In this document: positions 21,802 to 34,476 of the stretch, piece by piece | How positions within the stretch are numbered: position 1 is the stretch's first letter | Layout of the letters: the number at the start of each line of letters is the position of its first letter | Assembly (NCBI GenBank): GCA_907163345.1 | Contig: CAJQUN010000021.1 | Span: forward strand, 1,860,001-1,924,000 | DNA from: Haberlea rhodopensis | Taxonomy: Eukaryota; Streptophyta; Magnoliopsida; Lamiales; Gesneriaceae | Reading direction: 5' to 3' | Length of the DNA: 64,000 nucleotides | Position numbers and translations under genes: made by a program | The notes under the pieces: model-generated | The model's input: the letters and a program-made list of their open reading frames with translations, nothing else | What the model was told of the DNA's origin: nothing | Database searches by the model: none

Positions 21802-23240
21802 AACTCCCCCATACTTACTCTTTACTCGACCTCGAGTAAATCAGACAAAACTAAAATCTTTTGTTTGGCTCATAGCATCATAACAAACTAACTTGTCCTC
21901 ACTTTTCTGCATCAACAATTATAAACATGCATAGTAATGAAAGACGGTGAAAAGTTACAGTGGAACAAGTTCAATCCCTAAACATTTCGTACCCAACAAA
22001 GCTGTGAACGTGCGTGTGTGGTCATGAACAAGTGTCACGTACAAATTATAGATCCAATAGATGTAAACTCATAATAGTTCAAGTTATACACTAACACAAG
22101 TATAAGCTCACTTGCACACTCTTCTCCACTATCTTAGCCACTTTGCAAACACAAATGAAGTAGGTCTTTATTAGCTTGTAGCTTGGCCTAGGTATTGGCT
22201 TATGAAAGAAAGGGTAAAGATGCATCAAACAAGAGAGTATGATGATATGAACAATTAAAACTTCTCTTCTTGCATGATTTTTTTCAACTTTGTTCATTTT
22301 CACACCCTTGTATATTTTTGCAATTCAATCTTTTTCTCTTTTGTGCCTTGGCTCCCATTGGAGTTATATTTTTATCTATTTTCTCAAGGCATCCATTCTC
22401 TTTCATGCATTTCATTCTTTTGATAATGAAGCTCACAAAAATTTGAATTATTGAAAACATAAGTGCATGTTAATGAAACACATCATACTCCCTTCAAAGG
22501 TGTGGATTAAAATCACATTTAGGCTTATTAGGGAAGGACGATAAGCTAGTCAAAGAATGCCGAATGAGGGTCGTTTGTATGCTTAGCATACAACCATTCT
22601 ATTGCATTAAAGCTCAAAAAGGGTACTAGTGATTGATTTTCTCTACATGGTAGGCTTGAAAGGCTCAAACACATTCAAAATATTCAAAGAGCATGTAGTT
22701 AAGTTCTAGCATGTACTAGAGACTTTTTAAGACTATCACAAAATTCAGACAATCTTCGCTAAGCTATGCACACTTCTCAAGTCATGACAATATCGTGCTC
22801 AAATATTCAATTACTAAGTCAAAGCGCACTTTGCATTAGAGTTCAAAGTGTTCCAAGGTTAACAATTCACCTATGTTCAAAAGCACGCATGCCATCAATT
22901 AGGTATCATCATGGGCTAGTGATTCTAAGCATATGTTCATTACTAACTATGAGCTCAAAATTTTCAACTGTTACGATTTTTTTTTGTATTTTTGTAATAG
23001 AAAAGCAATAACAAACCACTAATCCCTCCCCCATACTTAAATCTTACATTGTCCCCATTGTAAGGCAAAAATACAAGAAAAGAGAAAAGTCTAACTACTA
23101 AAGCAATATAAATAAAAAGGAAAAAGGAAACTAACGCCCCTTGGGTTGCCTCCAAGCAGCGCCTCTGTTTAACGTCGATGGCCCGATGCCAGTCCTCTAT
23201 CAAGGTGGGTGATGCGGTGTCGCTCCATTTTTCTTCTTAC
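21802..23240 (-). mobile_element. M1 3' internal region, non-coding
   Basis: The reverse complement aligns with 53,460-54,546 of element W. It includes the acidic ORF tail ending in SDTASPTL-like codons, the hairpin-forming TTGGAGGCAACCCAA (23,141-23,155), and a GGGGACAATGTAAGATTTAAG tract. No intact ORF is present. Confidence 0.7.
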
Positions 23241-23881
23241 ACCTCAATATCTTCTTAGACGATAAATGAGATAGGGTTTTGAAATCTTGGAAAAATACTT
23301 AATAAATATCCTATAAAAACTCGCATGGCCTAGAAAGCTTCGCCCCCTTCACTGATACCAATGGAGGTAGTTCTTATATCACTTGAATTTTTGCTCGGTC
23401 CACTTCCATACCCTTTTTGGATAATTTGTGTCCCAAGACTATGCCTTCTTGAACCATGAAGTGACACTTTTCCCAATCCAGTACCAAGTTTATATCTTCA
23501 CACCTCGTTAATACCAAGTCAAGGTTATTTAAACAAGAATCAAATGAATCCCCAGAATAGCCATCTAGAAAATAGTAGAATTGTATCCTGCAAGACGCTC
23601 TATCATTTGGTCAATGAATGGGAGGGAAAAATGGTCTTTACATGTGGCTTCATTTAACTTCCTATAATCAATGTAGACGGCCCAACCCATGACTGTTCTA
23701 GTAGAGATTAATTCATTATTTTCATTTGTTTGGGCACACATTGCACAGGACTGACCCATGCACTATCAGAAATGGGATAGATAATACCTGCATCCAGAAG
23801 CTTTATGACCTCAGCATTTACCACTTCTTGCATCTTTGGATTCAACTGGCATTGTTGTTGCACCAAGAGCTTGTAGGTATC

Positions 23882-25548
23882 TGATAAGTGCAAATCTGCA
23901 CTTATATTTTATTCGCTTTTACTTTATTTTTATGTTGGTATTCGAGCAGAATTACGCCTTTTGTTGTCATTTTGTTATTTTTGTAGGAATCCAAGGAATG
24001 GAGCATTTTATGACTAAAAGACGATGAAAAATACATAAATGTGACAAAAAGTCAAATTGGGGCTCAAAAGTGAATTTAAGCACATGGTTACCAAGAATTT
24101 GTGGAAGATTTTCAAAGGAATAAATTTATGGGAAAATATAATATAATATATTATATTATTCCATAACAAAATGTGGATACCTTAATATTATTATATTAAA
24201 AGATTCTTGAGAGATTTGCATGAAGGAGTTTGACCAAGAAGTTGATATATAAAACATTGGAGAGAATAATTGAGGATGGTTTTGCCCATGAATGAATAAA
24301 AAAATGTGTCATGCAAGGATGCAAGTTGCCGTGCAGTTTTGAAACAAATCTTGCTAAGTTTGATTTGATATGGACGACTTTGGGTGACATAGTGGAAGGA
24401 TAATAGGAGAATATATTATTATATTAGGAAATAATATTACCTTCTCGATGGAATATTTGGAGGATTTTGGACTCTTGACCAATAACACATCTTAAATTTA
24501 GGGGGGTCCAGAATGGAAAGAGGGAACCATATTTACGTAAAGAAATTTACGTAGAAAATTTTCATACTTCACGCACGTACAGATATATACGTGAAGAGAC
24601 GAGAGGCGAAGGGGAATTTCAGAACCGGGAGCAGCAGGAGGAACGTGAAGAACAATTCACGTAGCAGGGTAGATTTACAATTCACGTAAGAAGAGCAGTA
24701 GACAAGTGCAGTACGTGAAAGAGGAGGAGATCAGTTCGAGGCGGTGCCCTTACACCGGCATAGATTTTGACGACAGCGACTACCGGAGACGGAGGGCCAT
24801 CTTCATATTCGTTTGATTATTTCTTCCTTTATGTTCATGATGATTAAATACATGTCTATGTGTTTATTTAATGTATTCATGAACTAATTTATTATTCTAG
24901 AGTTAGACGAATCTTGACTTGAAACTATGTCGTTGATTGTTGATTGAATATTATTTGGTTTTTCGTTTGGTTTATTTGTGTTTTCCTGTTCTTAATGCTT
25001 TTAATCTACTGGCCATGGATTGAATAATGTTATATTTGTGATCTATCACTCGGGAGAGGGGGTTATGAATAGGAAAGAATGATTCATATCGTGGTAGTTA
25101 TATTGTTCAAGAGGCCTATAACTCCATAGAAATCGTTAAAGGATTACCGCGCATTTACAATTGTTTGATAATTGATCTTAGATAGGGATATCAAGATTGA
25201 TGTTAGATGATTACTTCTACTTAACACTCGGGAGAGGGAGTAGAAAATAAATAAGATTCTCGGCTAGTAAACTAGGAAAACACGACACAGTGGATAGTTG
25301 AGTGAAGTCGAACCTCTAGAATCCGTCCTCATTGATTTTCTCCACTTAAATTTTCATCTTGCTAATTTATTTTATTTTAGTAGATTAATTTAATAATTAT
25401 GCTATCGGTTATCTAAATAAAGTCGAGACTATTCTAATTACAGTACTTGGTAAATCTTAATTTTCAATCCCTGTGGGTTCGACATCCGTACTTTCAATTC
25501 CTATACTAAAACTTGACACCGTACACACGGTACGTTTTACACGCAACA
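23882..25548 (+). mobile_element. Solo LTR (V-related subfamily), TSD GTATC
   Basis: It starts TGATAAGTGCAAATC and ends TTTACACGCAACA. The perfect duplication GTATC is at 23877-23881 and 25549-25553, and removing it restores the interrupted RT frame. Interior blocks such as CACTCGGGAGAGGGGGTT and AGGAATCCA match V's LTR (54,547-55,974). Instead of GGCG..CGCC palindromes it carries TTACGT/ACGTGAA sites. Confidence 0.88.
24530..24722. repeat. TTCACGTAA / TTACGTGAA inverted-site cluster
   Basis: At least eight ACGT-core sites lie here: TTTACGTAAA, TTTACGTAG, CTTCACG, ACGTGAAG, AACGTGAAG, TTCACGTAG, TTCACGTAAG and TACGTGAAAG. Some are arranged as inverted pairs. They hold the same U3 role-position as the palindromic arrays of the sister LTRs. 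Confidence 0.7.
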
Positions 25549-26265
25549 GTATCCTCCATCAAGATTTTATGCATACAAGTGGATGGGCTTATCCCTTTTA
25601 TGTCCGTCACTTTCCATCCAAATGCTTGCTTATGCCTCTCAAAATCCTAAGTAGTTTTTCATCGTCTATACCTATCAAAGATGAAGAAAAAATTATAGGT
25701 AATGAATCATTGATATCTAAATAAACATACTTGAGATGAGGAGGGAGGGTTGAGTTCAAGAGTTGGTGGTTCTTCAATGGAAGGCTTTTGTGGCTTGATG
25801 TCCCTTTTCCCCAACTCTCCCAAATTGCTCTTTACACACCTATTGTGAGGGAGATTTGCATTTAAATGAGCGACAGTCTCTTTCAACTTGGCATTCTTGT
25901 CCAACTCTTCCATGTCATCTACCAAGCATGCTTCCAATTCATCCTTGCGTGTTCCCTTAAACACATTAGTAGACAACACATCAATTATATCAACACTAAA
26001 ACACATGTGCTCATCATGTGGGTGTTTTATAGCTTTACAAACATTGAAAGTGACTTGATCCTCCCCTACAAGGAGGATCAACTTCCCTTGTTGGAAGTCA
26101 ATCAGTGCCTTTCCAGTAGCGAGGAATGGTCATCCCAAGATCAGTCGTGTGCCTGAATCTTCCTCCGTGCCCAACACAAGGAAATCCACCGGGAAAATGA
26201 ATTTATCAACCTTGACTAGACATCCTCGATGATTCCTTGGGTATGCAATGGATCTATCTGCCAAC

Positions 26266-27773
26266 TGCAATGAAAAGTGGTTGATACACTACCACGTGGA
26301 TGACAGAAATTCCTCTCCCACCACCCACTTTGGCACTTAAGGAGAATGATAAAAAGTTCAGCTTGAGACTATAAATCAAGAACTTTTTCTTATCCCTTAT
26401 CTTTGTTTTTGAATTATCTTTTGGTTTGCATTTTGTTTTTGTTTTTTTATTTTTGGTGAGTGACTCCATGCGTGATTTCATGTGTTCTAACAACTTACCC
26501 CATTAGCCGACGCGGAATTGGACGATGATCACTGACGGTTGTGGTCAAAGGTCAGTGCTTATGTCGACTTTTTCAGTGAAACTGCATCATTCTTTGAGCA
26601 ACAACGAATTTTTTTTTTCCTGAAATGAGTTCAATTATTGAGAAATGAATGAATCAAGTAGTGGTTAATATTCCATGATGATATTAATCTCACTATGTAT
26701 GTCGACTTGAGTTTTGATGATTGTAAGACTTGTTTGTGAATATCTTGTTTTGAGTTAGCATTTCAAAGATGGAGAATATTTTGAGCACCTTTGAGTCATA
26801 ATCTTGTGAATTACATTTGGAGTAGTGAAAATCTTTGTGAACTTGATAAACTGTTTTTTAGCATCTTAGAGTACTCTAGAACCTATTTGATGATGACATT
26901 TTGAGGTGAAATTTTATAGTTACAAACTTGACTTGGAAATTATCTAGGCGGTCATTGGAACGTTTGAGCCTTTCAAGCTTACCATGTATACATCAATCCT
27001 TAGTATCAACTTTTGAGCCTAATTGAAAAAGAATGGTGTATGTTTAACATACTATTACCCCCATTCAACATTTATTGGCAAACTCATTATACCCATCTAT
27101 ATGAGCTTAAATTGAAACTTTACTTACCTAAAAGGAAGTATAATGAATCTCATTATAATGCGCGTGAATTGATATATGATGATGAGCTTATTGTTGACAA
27201 AAAAATAATGAACGAAAAAGAAAATGAATAGAAAGAGCCTTGAGAAAAAAAGTATCTAAATAAGACCCAAAGTGGCCAAGGCTAGAAAAGAAAAAAGAAG
27301 AGAAGCTCAATTTGTGCTAAAATATGAACATTACAAGAGTATACTCTATTCTTTGTGCTATCCTAACTTTTCTTTGAAGCCGACACCTAGGCCTAACATT
27401 ACAAGCTTAAAATGTATTTTTGATTCAAGTCTAAGGAGTAACTACATTAGTGGAGAAGTTGTTTGAAAAGTAGGCTTATGGGTGCTCAACGATAATCTTA
27501 ACTTTCATTGATAAGCATGATTTGATCAATGAAATTTGCATGAAACTTGAAAGTGACAATAGCACACACGCACGTTCTAAGTATGATACTTGTTGCTAGA
27601 TTTAGGAGGAAACACAACTTGTTAAACTTTTGGATTAATTCTTGGTTGTCAATAAGCGGTATGTCTGAGCTACATGATTGGCTGGGAATTGGTTCATTTA
27701 AATTATCAATATTGAACTCTACATTTTGAGCTTATTGCTTGCTCGAGACGATCAAGTTTAAGTTTTGGGGAGT
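26266..27773 (+). mobile_element. 3' internal remnant of a plus-strand X-type element
   Basis: It begins inside the integrase C-terminus (KWLIHYHVDD-like codons) and aligns with 46,850-48,300. It ends in the polypurine tract TTTTGGGGAGT immediately before an LTR starting at 27,774. Its 5' end abuts minus-strand protease sequence in an inverted junction at about 26,265. Confidence 0.7.
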
Positions 27774-28301
27774 TGATAAGTGTGAATTTTACACTTATTT
27801 TGCTATGAAATTATGTGCGATTTATTTTGATTCTGGGAAGATATTATGCACTTTTGGTATATTTTCATTGATTTCAGGAATGTAGGTCCAAGTGCATAAA
27901 AGTGAAGGAAACAAGCTAAAAATGTTGAAAAATGACAAAACCGAGCGAACACGTTTAAAGAAGGACTGAAATCTTGAGATTGAATACTTGAACTCAGCGA
28001 TCGATCGCCAGCATTACCGCGATCGATCGTGGAGCTGCATACTCTGAAAAACAAATTGGTTCATACGCCAATCAATCGACAGCTTTACCGCGATCGATCG
28101 TGGTTGTCCAGAATACTTTGGTGATCGATCGCCAAAACACGTGATCGATCGAAGATCTGCATGCCTTGAAAAAAAAACACAGAATACTTTGGCGATCGAT
28201 TGCTAGGATTTCGTGATCGATCGCCAGGTGCGAAAATTTGATTGTTGAATAATTTGTGTCCAAAAGTGGGAGAACTCTTCTCCCACTATAAGAGGGATGA
28301 G

Positions 28302-31121
28302 TGATAAGTGTGGATTTTACACTTAATTCGCTATGAAATTATGGGTGTTTTTGTAGTGATCATGGACGATATTACGATTTTTTGGTATATATTTGTATGT
28401 TTCAGGAATAAAGGTCCAAGTGCATAAAAGTGGAGAAAACAAGCTAAAAATGATGAAAAATGGCCAAACCGAGTTAACACGTTCAAGAAAGGACGAAAAT
28501 CTCAACAGTTGAATTTTAAGTGTGGCGATCGAGCGACATTTCATAGAGATCGGTCGCCGTGATCAAGAAAGTTTTGGCGATCGATCGTCATTTCTCGGTG
28601 ATCGTTCACGGATGTGAAAATTTTGAAAACTAATTCCAGTATACTTTGGCAATCGATCGGCATTTCACTGCGAACGATCGCCAGGCGCAAAAAAATCGAG
28701 ATTTCTTTTCCTTGTTGGATATTTTGTGTCCAAAAAACATGTAAACTCTTCTCCCACTATTTAAGGACATGAGTTGGACGAATTTGTGGCCCTTGGGCTC
28801 ATAATTCACCCTATAATATCAGCCTCCACCATACTCCATCCTCTACCTTCATCCATACCATCACAACCATTGAAGAAGAAGACAATCAAGGAGAGACGGG
28901 ACGACGCAAGAACGCAAGGAGTCAACGCCTAGCGTTATTTTCGTATTTCTAAACTTTTGTTCTTCATTATTATCAGATTTAATGTTTAGATTGTTGCAAA
29001 ACGTTTTTATACATTATTATTTGTTGACAATTGTTGGCTAAATTTTGTTGTCAAGGCTTAGGGGATCCCATGTTTTGAATCCATGATTTAAATTAATGTT
29101 TTGATTGATTTTTACAATTCTATTAGCATAATTTATTGATCTTTCATGTGATAAATGTGATTTTTACACTTAATTTGCTATAAGATTAGGGGTGTTTTTG
29201 TAGTAATTCCTGGACAATATTACGCATTTTGATATATATTTGTATATTTCGGGAATCTAGGTCCAAATGCATAAAGTGGAGGAAATAAGCTATATATGAT
29301 GAAAAAGGACCAAACCGAGCAAACACAAAAAAGAATGGACGAAATCGCAATTTGTTGAAATTCAGGACTCGCGATCGGTCGGGACTTTTGGTCGATCGAT
29401 CGCCTCAGGCCAGTAACATTTCGTGATCGATCGGTAATTGGTGGCGATCGATCGCCCGTGTGAAGAGTTTGAAAAATAAAAGACAGAATAACTGGCGATC
29501 GATCGGCCACTTCTACCGATCGATCGCCAGGTTTCCATATTGGTTATTTTGTGTCTAAGTTTGGTAAAACTCTTCCAACATTATAAAAGGGAGGTACTGG
29601 ATGAAATTAAGGACTTTTGGCTCATAATTAACCTACAATACACAGCCTCCATCACTCTTCATCCTCTCCAATCATCCATACTCTTCATTATATTTTGATG
29701 TTTAGAATGTTGCAAAACAATTTGATGCACTATTTTTTGATGACTATTGTTGGCTAAGTTTGTTGTCAAGACTTAAATGATCCTTTGTTTGAACCCATAA
29801 TTCAATTTAAGGTTTTTGATTGACTCTTACATATCTTTGTGCATAATTTATTGCAATTCATGATTTTAAAGGATTAGTCACCTTTGATTGATTTTTTATT
29901 GTGATTGAATTGACCATAGGATATCAATACGATATAGTAATTATGTCGTGGATTTCAGACTGAGACCGAGAGATAAAGTCAAATACACGTGTAATAGCAA
30001 TAGATTTACCAAAATCGAAGGCTACTAGTTTTCATAGATCGACATTCAATATTAATTGTTCAATAAGGATACAGTTGTAGCTTATTGTAACGTTACTATT
30101 AGATTGGTTATAACCGGACCAAGGTATAACAAGTGCATTAGGAAAACTCGTCACCTTAAAATGTTTGAATTCAAATATTAACTAACAGACGAATTATGGG
30201 GGATTACATGGGTGTACCAAAGTATTGATAATTGTCTCTATTGATCTTATTCTTATTCACTACTGTTAGTTCGGGTTGATTATTGAGTTAAATAGTCAAT
30301 TTTGTTAATTAATCACAACCAATTATCGTAGGCTAAATATAGTTAAATTAATTGAGTTTGATACTTATTTCTTAGTCCTTGTGGGTTCGAAACTTGTACT
30401 TTTCATATCATTATACTAAAACTTGACATCGTGCACTTGCGATACATAATCGCTACACTGAAAAATACTGTTTAAAATAAATAGCGATTATCATGCTTTC
30501 AAAGGATTGATTACCTTCGAATGAACTTATATATTGTAATTGACTTGAACATACGATATTACAATACGACATAATAAATTAGGTCGTGGGTTTAGATTGA
30601 GACTGACCAAGTAAAATTGAACACGTGTGATAGTAATAGATTTATGAAAATCGAAGGCTAGAAGTTTTCATAATTCGTCATACAATATTGAGTGTTAAAT
30701 AAGTGCATGACCATTGCCTTGTTGCATCTTAGTATTAGACTTGTTATAGCTTGACCAAAGTATAAGAAGTGTATTAGAAAAACTCGTCACCTTAGAATGT
30801 TTGAATTCACATCTTAACTAATAGGCAAATTGTGGGGAATTACATGAGTGAACGGAAGTCTTGATAATTGTCTCTACTGATTTTATTCTCATTTTTTACT
30901 ATTTGTTGGGTTGTATATCGAGTCTTTAGTCAATTTAGTTTAATAATCATCACTAATCGTAGGCTAAATATAGTTGAAGTACTTGAGTTTGGTAGTTATT
31001 TTCTAGTCCATGGGGGTTCGACAACATTTTCTTAAAATCTACTGTACTAAAACTTGACACCATGCACTTTCGGTATAAATTGCTATACTAATATTTTATT
31101 GTTTAAATAAATAAGCGATCA
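28302..31121 (+). mobile_element. Solo LTR Y, TSD ATGAG
   Basis: It starts TGATAAGTGTGGATT at 28302 and ends AATAAGCGATCA at 31121. The duplication ATGAG is at 28297-28301 and 31122-31126. After removing nested LTR Z and its extra duplication it is 1,473 bp, the normal length of the family. Palindromic sites cluster at 28,522-28,688 and a TATA-like CTATTTAA lies near 28,757. Confidence 0.87.
29149..30490 (+). mobile_element. Solo LTR Z nested in Y, TSD TCATG
   Basis: It starts TGATAAATGTG and ends AATAGCGATTA (CA end mutated to TA). The duplication TCATG is at 29144-29148 and 30491-30495. The length is 1,342 bp. Palindromic sites lie at 29,370-29,534 with a first pair spaced 21 bp, and a TATA box (ATTATAAAAGG) lies near 29,580. 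Confidence 0.87.
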
Positions 31122-31689
31122 ATGAGATACACAAAAATTAGGGACTTTTGGCTTCGAATTTTAGACACAGCCTCCATACCACACCATCATAAACCATTGA
31201 AGAGCAAGACAATCCGAGAGAGACGGGACGACGCAGCAACGGAATGAGTCATCTTCTAGTGTTATTTTCGTATTTCTAAACTTTGTTCTTCGTTATTTTC
31301 AGATTATTAATGTTTAATTTGTTGCAAAATGTGATTTTTCATTGTTATTTGAGGATGATTGTTGGCTAAGTTTTGTTATCAAGACTACGGGATCTCATGT
31401 TTGAACCTGTGATTTAAATTAAGGTTTTTGATTGATTCTTCCAATTCTTTGTGCATAATTTTTTGTTCTTCAAGCTTTTAAGGGGTTGATCACCTTTGAA
31501 CGATATTTTATTATACTTGACTTGATCATATGATATTGCAATACGATTTAATAAATTAGGTCGTGGGTTTAGATTGAGAATGACCAAGTAAAATCGTGCA
31601 CACATGTGATAACAAGAGATTTACCAAAATCGAAGGCTAATAGTTTTCATAAATTGTCATACAATATTGAGTGTTAAATAAGTGCATGA

Positions 31690-33161
31690 TGACTGCTGTT
31701 ATTTTAAACAGAAAATTCCAATGTAGCAAGTGCACGGTGCCAAGTTTTAGTTTAATGAAATTAGAAGTACGAGTGTCGAACCCACAAGGATTAGAAAATA
31801 AGTACCACGTTCGATTAGATTAACAATATTTAACTACGATTATGGAATGATTATCAAACTAAATTGACTTAAACACCAAAATCAACCTAAACAGCAACAA
31901 TATATAATTGAAGAAATATTATAAACGAATTATCAAGGCGTCGGTTCACCCATGTAATCCCCCAAAAGTTGTCTATTAATTAAGATTCAAAATTCTATGT
32001 TCTAGGGTGACGAGTTTTCCTATTTCATTCGTTATACCTTGGTCCGGTTATAACAAGTCTAACATTAATCTACAATAAACCACTCCTGTGTCTTTATTGA
32101 ATGATTAATACCGAAAAACGCTTTATGAAAACTACTAGCCTTCGGTTTTGGTAAATCTATTGCTATCACACGTGTGCTAGATTTTATTTGGTCCGTCTCA
32201 ACCTAAAAACCACGGCCTAATTTATAATGTCGTATCGTAATCTCCTATGGTCAATTCAATCACGATTACCAAAATCATGCAAAAGGTAGCTAATCTTTTA
32301 CAAGCATTAAAAACATAAATTATGCACAAACATTGGATCCCCTATGTCTTGATAAACAAGATTAGCCAACAACCATAATCAAATTATAATGCAAAAACAT
32401 GACGTTAAAAAAATTCAACATCAAAATCTGAAATAAAAATTAATTAAGTTCATAAATACTAAGATAACGAGGATGTCACTCCGTGCGTCGCTCCGTTCTT
32501 CAGTTCCTTGCGTTGCTCTTGCTTTTCAATGAATTGTGGTATGATTCTCCTATTTGGGATGGAGGAGTGGCTGCTCTTAGGGTTTAGAAAAATTGTGAAG
32601 TCTTATAATTTTTGTCCTTAGGTCTGATAAATAGGGCAAATCTGAGTAGGAAGGAGTTCACCTTGAACCAAACATGGAAAGTCTTTTTTTTCTTAAAGCT
32701 CTTCGTGGCGATCGATCTTCATTCCATGCTGATCGATCACGAGTTCTTACTGGACGTGATGGCCAAAATTATCATATCCGCGATCGATCTTCGTTCCCTG
32801 CCGATTGATTGCAAGACTTCACTTTACATTGGCGATCGATCTTCAATTCTTACCGATCGATCGCCAATTTAATCTGCTCAGCTTCTCAATATATAGCTCC
32901 ATGATCGATCGCGGTGTTGGTGCCGATCGATCGCCTAGCTGATTAATTTTCAATCTTCGAGAATTCAGTCCACATTTTAACATCTTCGCTAGGTTTGGTC
33001 CTTTTTCAACATTTTTAGCTTGTTTCCTCCACTTTTATTCCCGTGGACCTAGATTCATGAAATACACAAATATATATACCAAAAAGCATAAAATCATCGA
33101 GAAATCAACACGAAAGCAATACAAAAACATAGTAAAATAAGTGTAAAATTCACACTTATCA
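31690..33161 (-). repeat. 3' LTR of the 31.7-44.2 kb element
   Basis: 1,472 bp, starting TGATAAGTGTG at 33161 on the minus strand. It is followed outward (33,162 on) by the PPT, seen as ACTCCCCCAAACTTAG. Compared with the 41,970-43,452 LTR it lacks about 13 bp (GATTTATTACCGC) near its end. Palindromic GATC sites lie at 32,704-32,937. Confidence 0.85.
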
Positions 33162-34372
33162 ACTCCCCCAAACTTAGACTTGATCATCATCGAGCAAGCA
33201 ATGAGATCAAAATGTAGAGTTTATCATCAATACTTTAACATAATTAACTTAACAACTCAAAAATCCCACTAACACTTCAACAAGAGTCAATCCAAAAATC
33301 AACAAGAAGTGTTTTCTCCTATGTCAAGCAATACATCGCAAATTTGGAACGTGCGTGTGTGCTATTGTCAATCTTAAGTTTCATACATATCTTTAAGATC
33401 AAATTCTTTGAGTAAACTCAAAGTCAAGATTACTATCAAGCACCCCATAAGCCTACATTTCAAGCACTTCTCCACTAATGTAACCTAGACTTGGATCAGA
33501 ATTTTTTTTAAGCTTATAATGTCAGGCCTTTAGTGTTTGGCTTCAAAGAAAAGATATGATAGCACAAAGAAGAGAGTATAAGCATGTAATGTTCATATTT
33601 TTAGCACAAAATTGAGCTTCTCTTCTTTTTCTTTTAGCCTTGGCAACTTTGGGTTTTATTTAGTCTTTTTTTTTGTCAAGGCTTTTTCTATTATTTTCTT
33701 TTCTCATTCATCAATTTTTTTTTAATAAGGTCATCAAAATATAGCAATTCATGTGCATCTAATGAGAATCATTATGCTCCCTGATGGTGAGGATAATATT
33801 TTTCAATTTAGGCTCAAATAGGTGGGTATAACGAGTTTGCCAAAAAAATATTGAATGGGGGCTAATTTCCATTCTTATTCATTTAAGCTCAAAGGGACAC
33901 TAGTGGTACATAGAGACAAGGTATGCTCGAAAGGCACAAACGTTCCAAGGATCGCCTAAATCATATCCAGGTCAAGTTCAAAATTATAAAATTTCGCCTC
34001 AAAGTGCCCTCAAATAGATTCTAGAGTGCTCTAAGATGCTCAAGACAAATCATAGTTAACAGGATTTTTCACTTTCCTATATATATTCGACTCAATCATG
34101 ACTCAAATGTGCATCAAAATGTTGCTCAATTTTGACATATTAACTCAACCCAAGATATTCACTAACAAGTCAAAAATTTTCAAAACTCTAATTGAGATGG
34201 AGATTATTTTCATCATGTAGTACAATTGCAAGTTTAATTCATGTATTTCTTAACGAAGAACTCATTTTTCACAAACAATTAAATTTACGATGCTCAAGAA
34301 CAACTTCGTACCACTCGAAAAAATATCATGCAAGAAAAGTAGTAGCAAGAGAACAACAGTAATCAGTAAAGA
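33162..34372 (-). other. Non-coding 3' internal region before the LTR
   Basis: About 1.2 kb with no ORF, between the env-position ORF and the 3' PPT. It aligns with 43,453-43,860 and, in the opposite orientation, with 47,200-48,300. Confidence 0.65.
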
Positions 34373-34397
34373 CCCCCCCCCCCCCCCCCCCCCCCCC
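34373..34397. repeat. 25-bp poly-C homopolymer
   Basis: Twenty-five consecutive C. On the element's strand it reads CTAAGTTTTGGGG... and sits where sister copies have only 5-6 G (TTTAGGGGGG near 63,455). It is an expanded second polypurine-like tract. Confidence 0.9.
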
Positions 34398-34476
34398 AAA
34401 ACTTAGTATGTGCATTGCCCTCAATGTACAGAAAACAATAAGTGCAGTAGCAAAACACATACCTCGACGACGATAG

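Larger units (their letters stand above)
23241..26265 (-). pseudogene. Decayed protease-RT fragment of M1, split by a solo LTR
   Basis: Minus-strand coding remains run from protease (around 26,265-26,080: LPTGK/LIDFQQGK-like, LILLVGEDQ) through the linker (25,707-26,081) into reverse transcriptase. RT is represented by SDSAWVSPVQCVP, YRKLNEAT, HFSLPFIDQMIERLAGY and, further left, the region after the YMDD box. The order matches the better preserved copy at 37,781-39,960. The sequence is interrupted at 23,882-25,548 by a solo LTR, and RT stops near 23,241 where W-type 3' sequence begins. Several stops and frameshifts are present and the YMDD box itself is missing. Confidence 0.75.

Noticed and set aside
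28072..28263. ORFs rich in AIDR/DRS peptides (also near 27,803, 29,220, 36,049 and 43,302)
   Set aside because: They are translations of the palindromic GATCGATCG sites in several frames. They lie in LTR or spacer DNA and show no family features.
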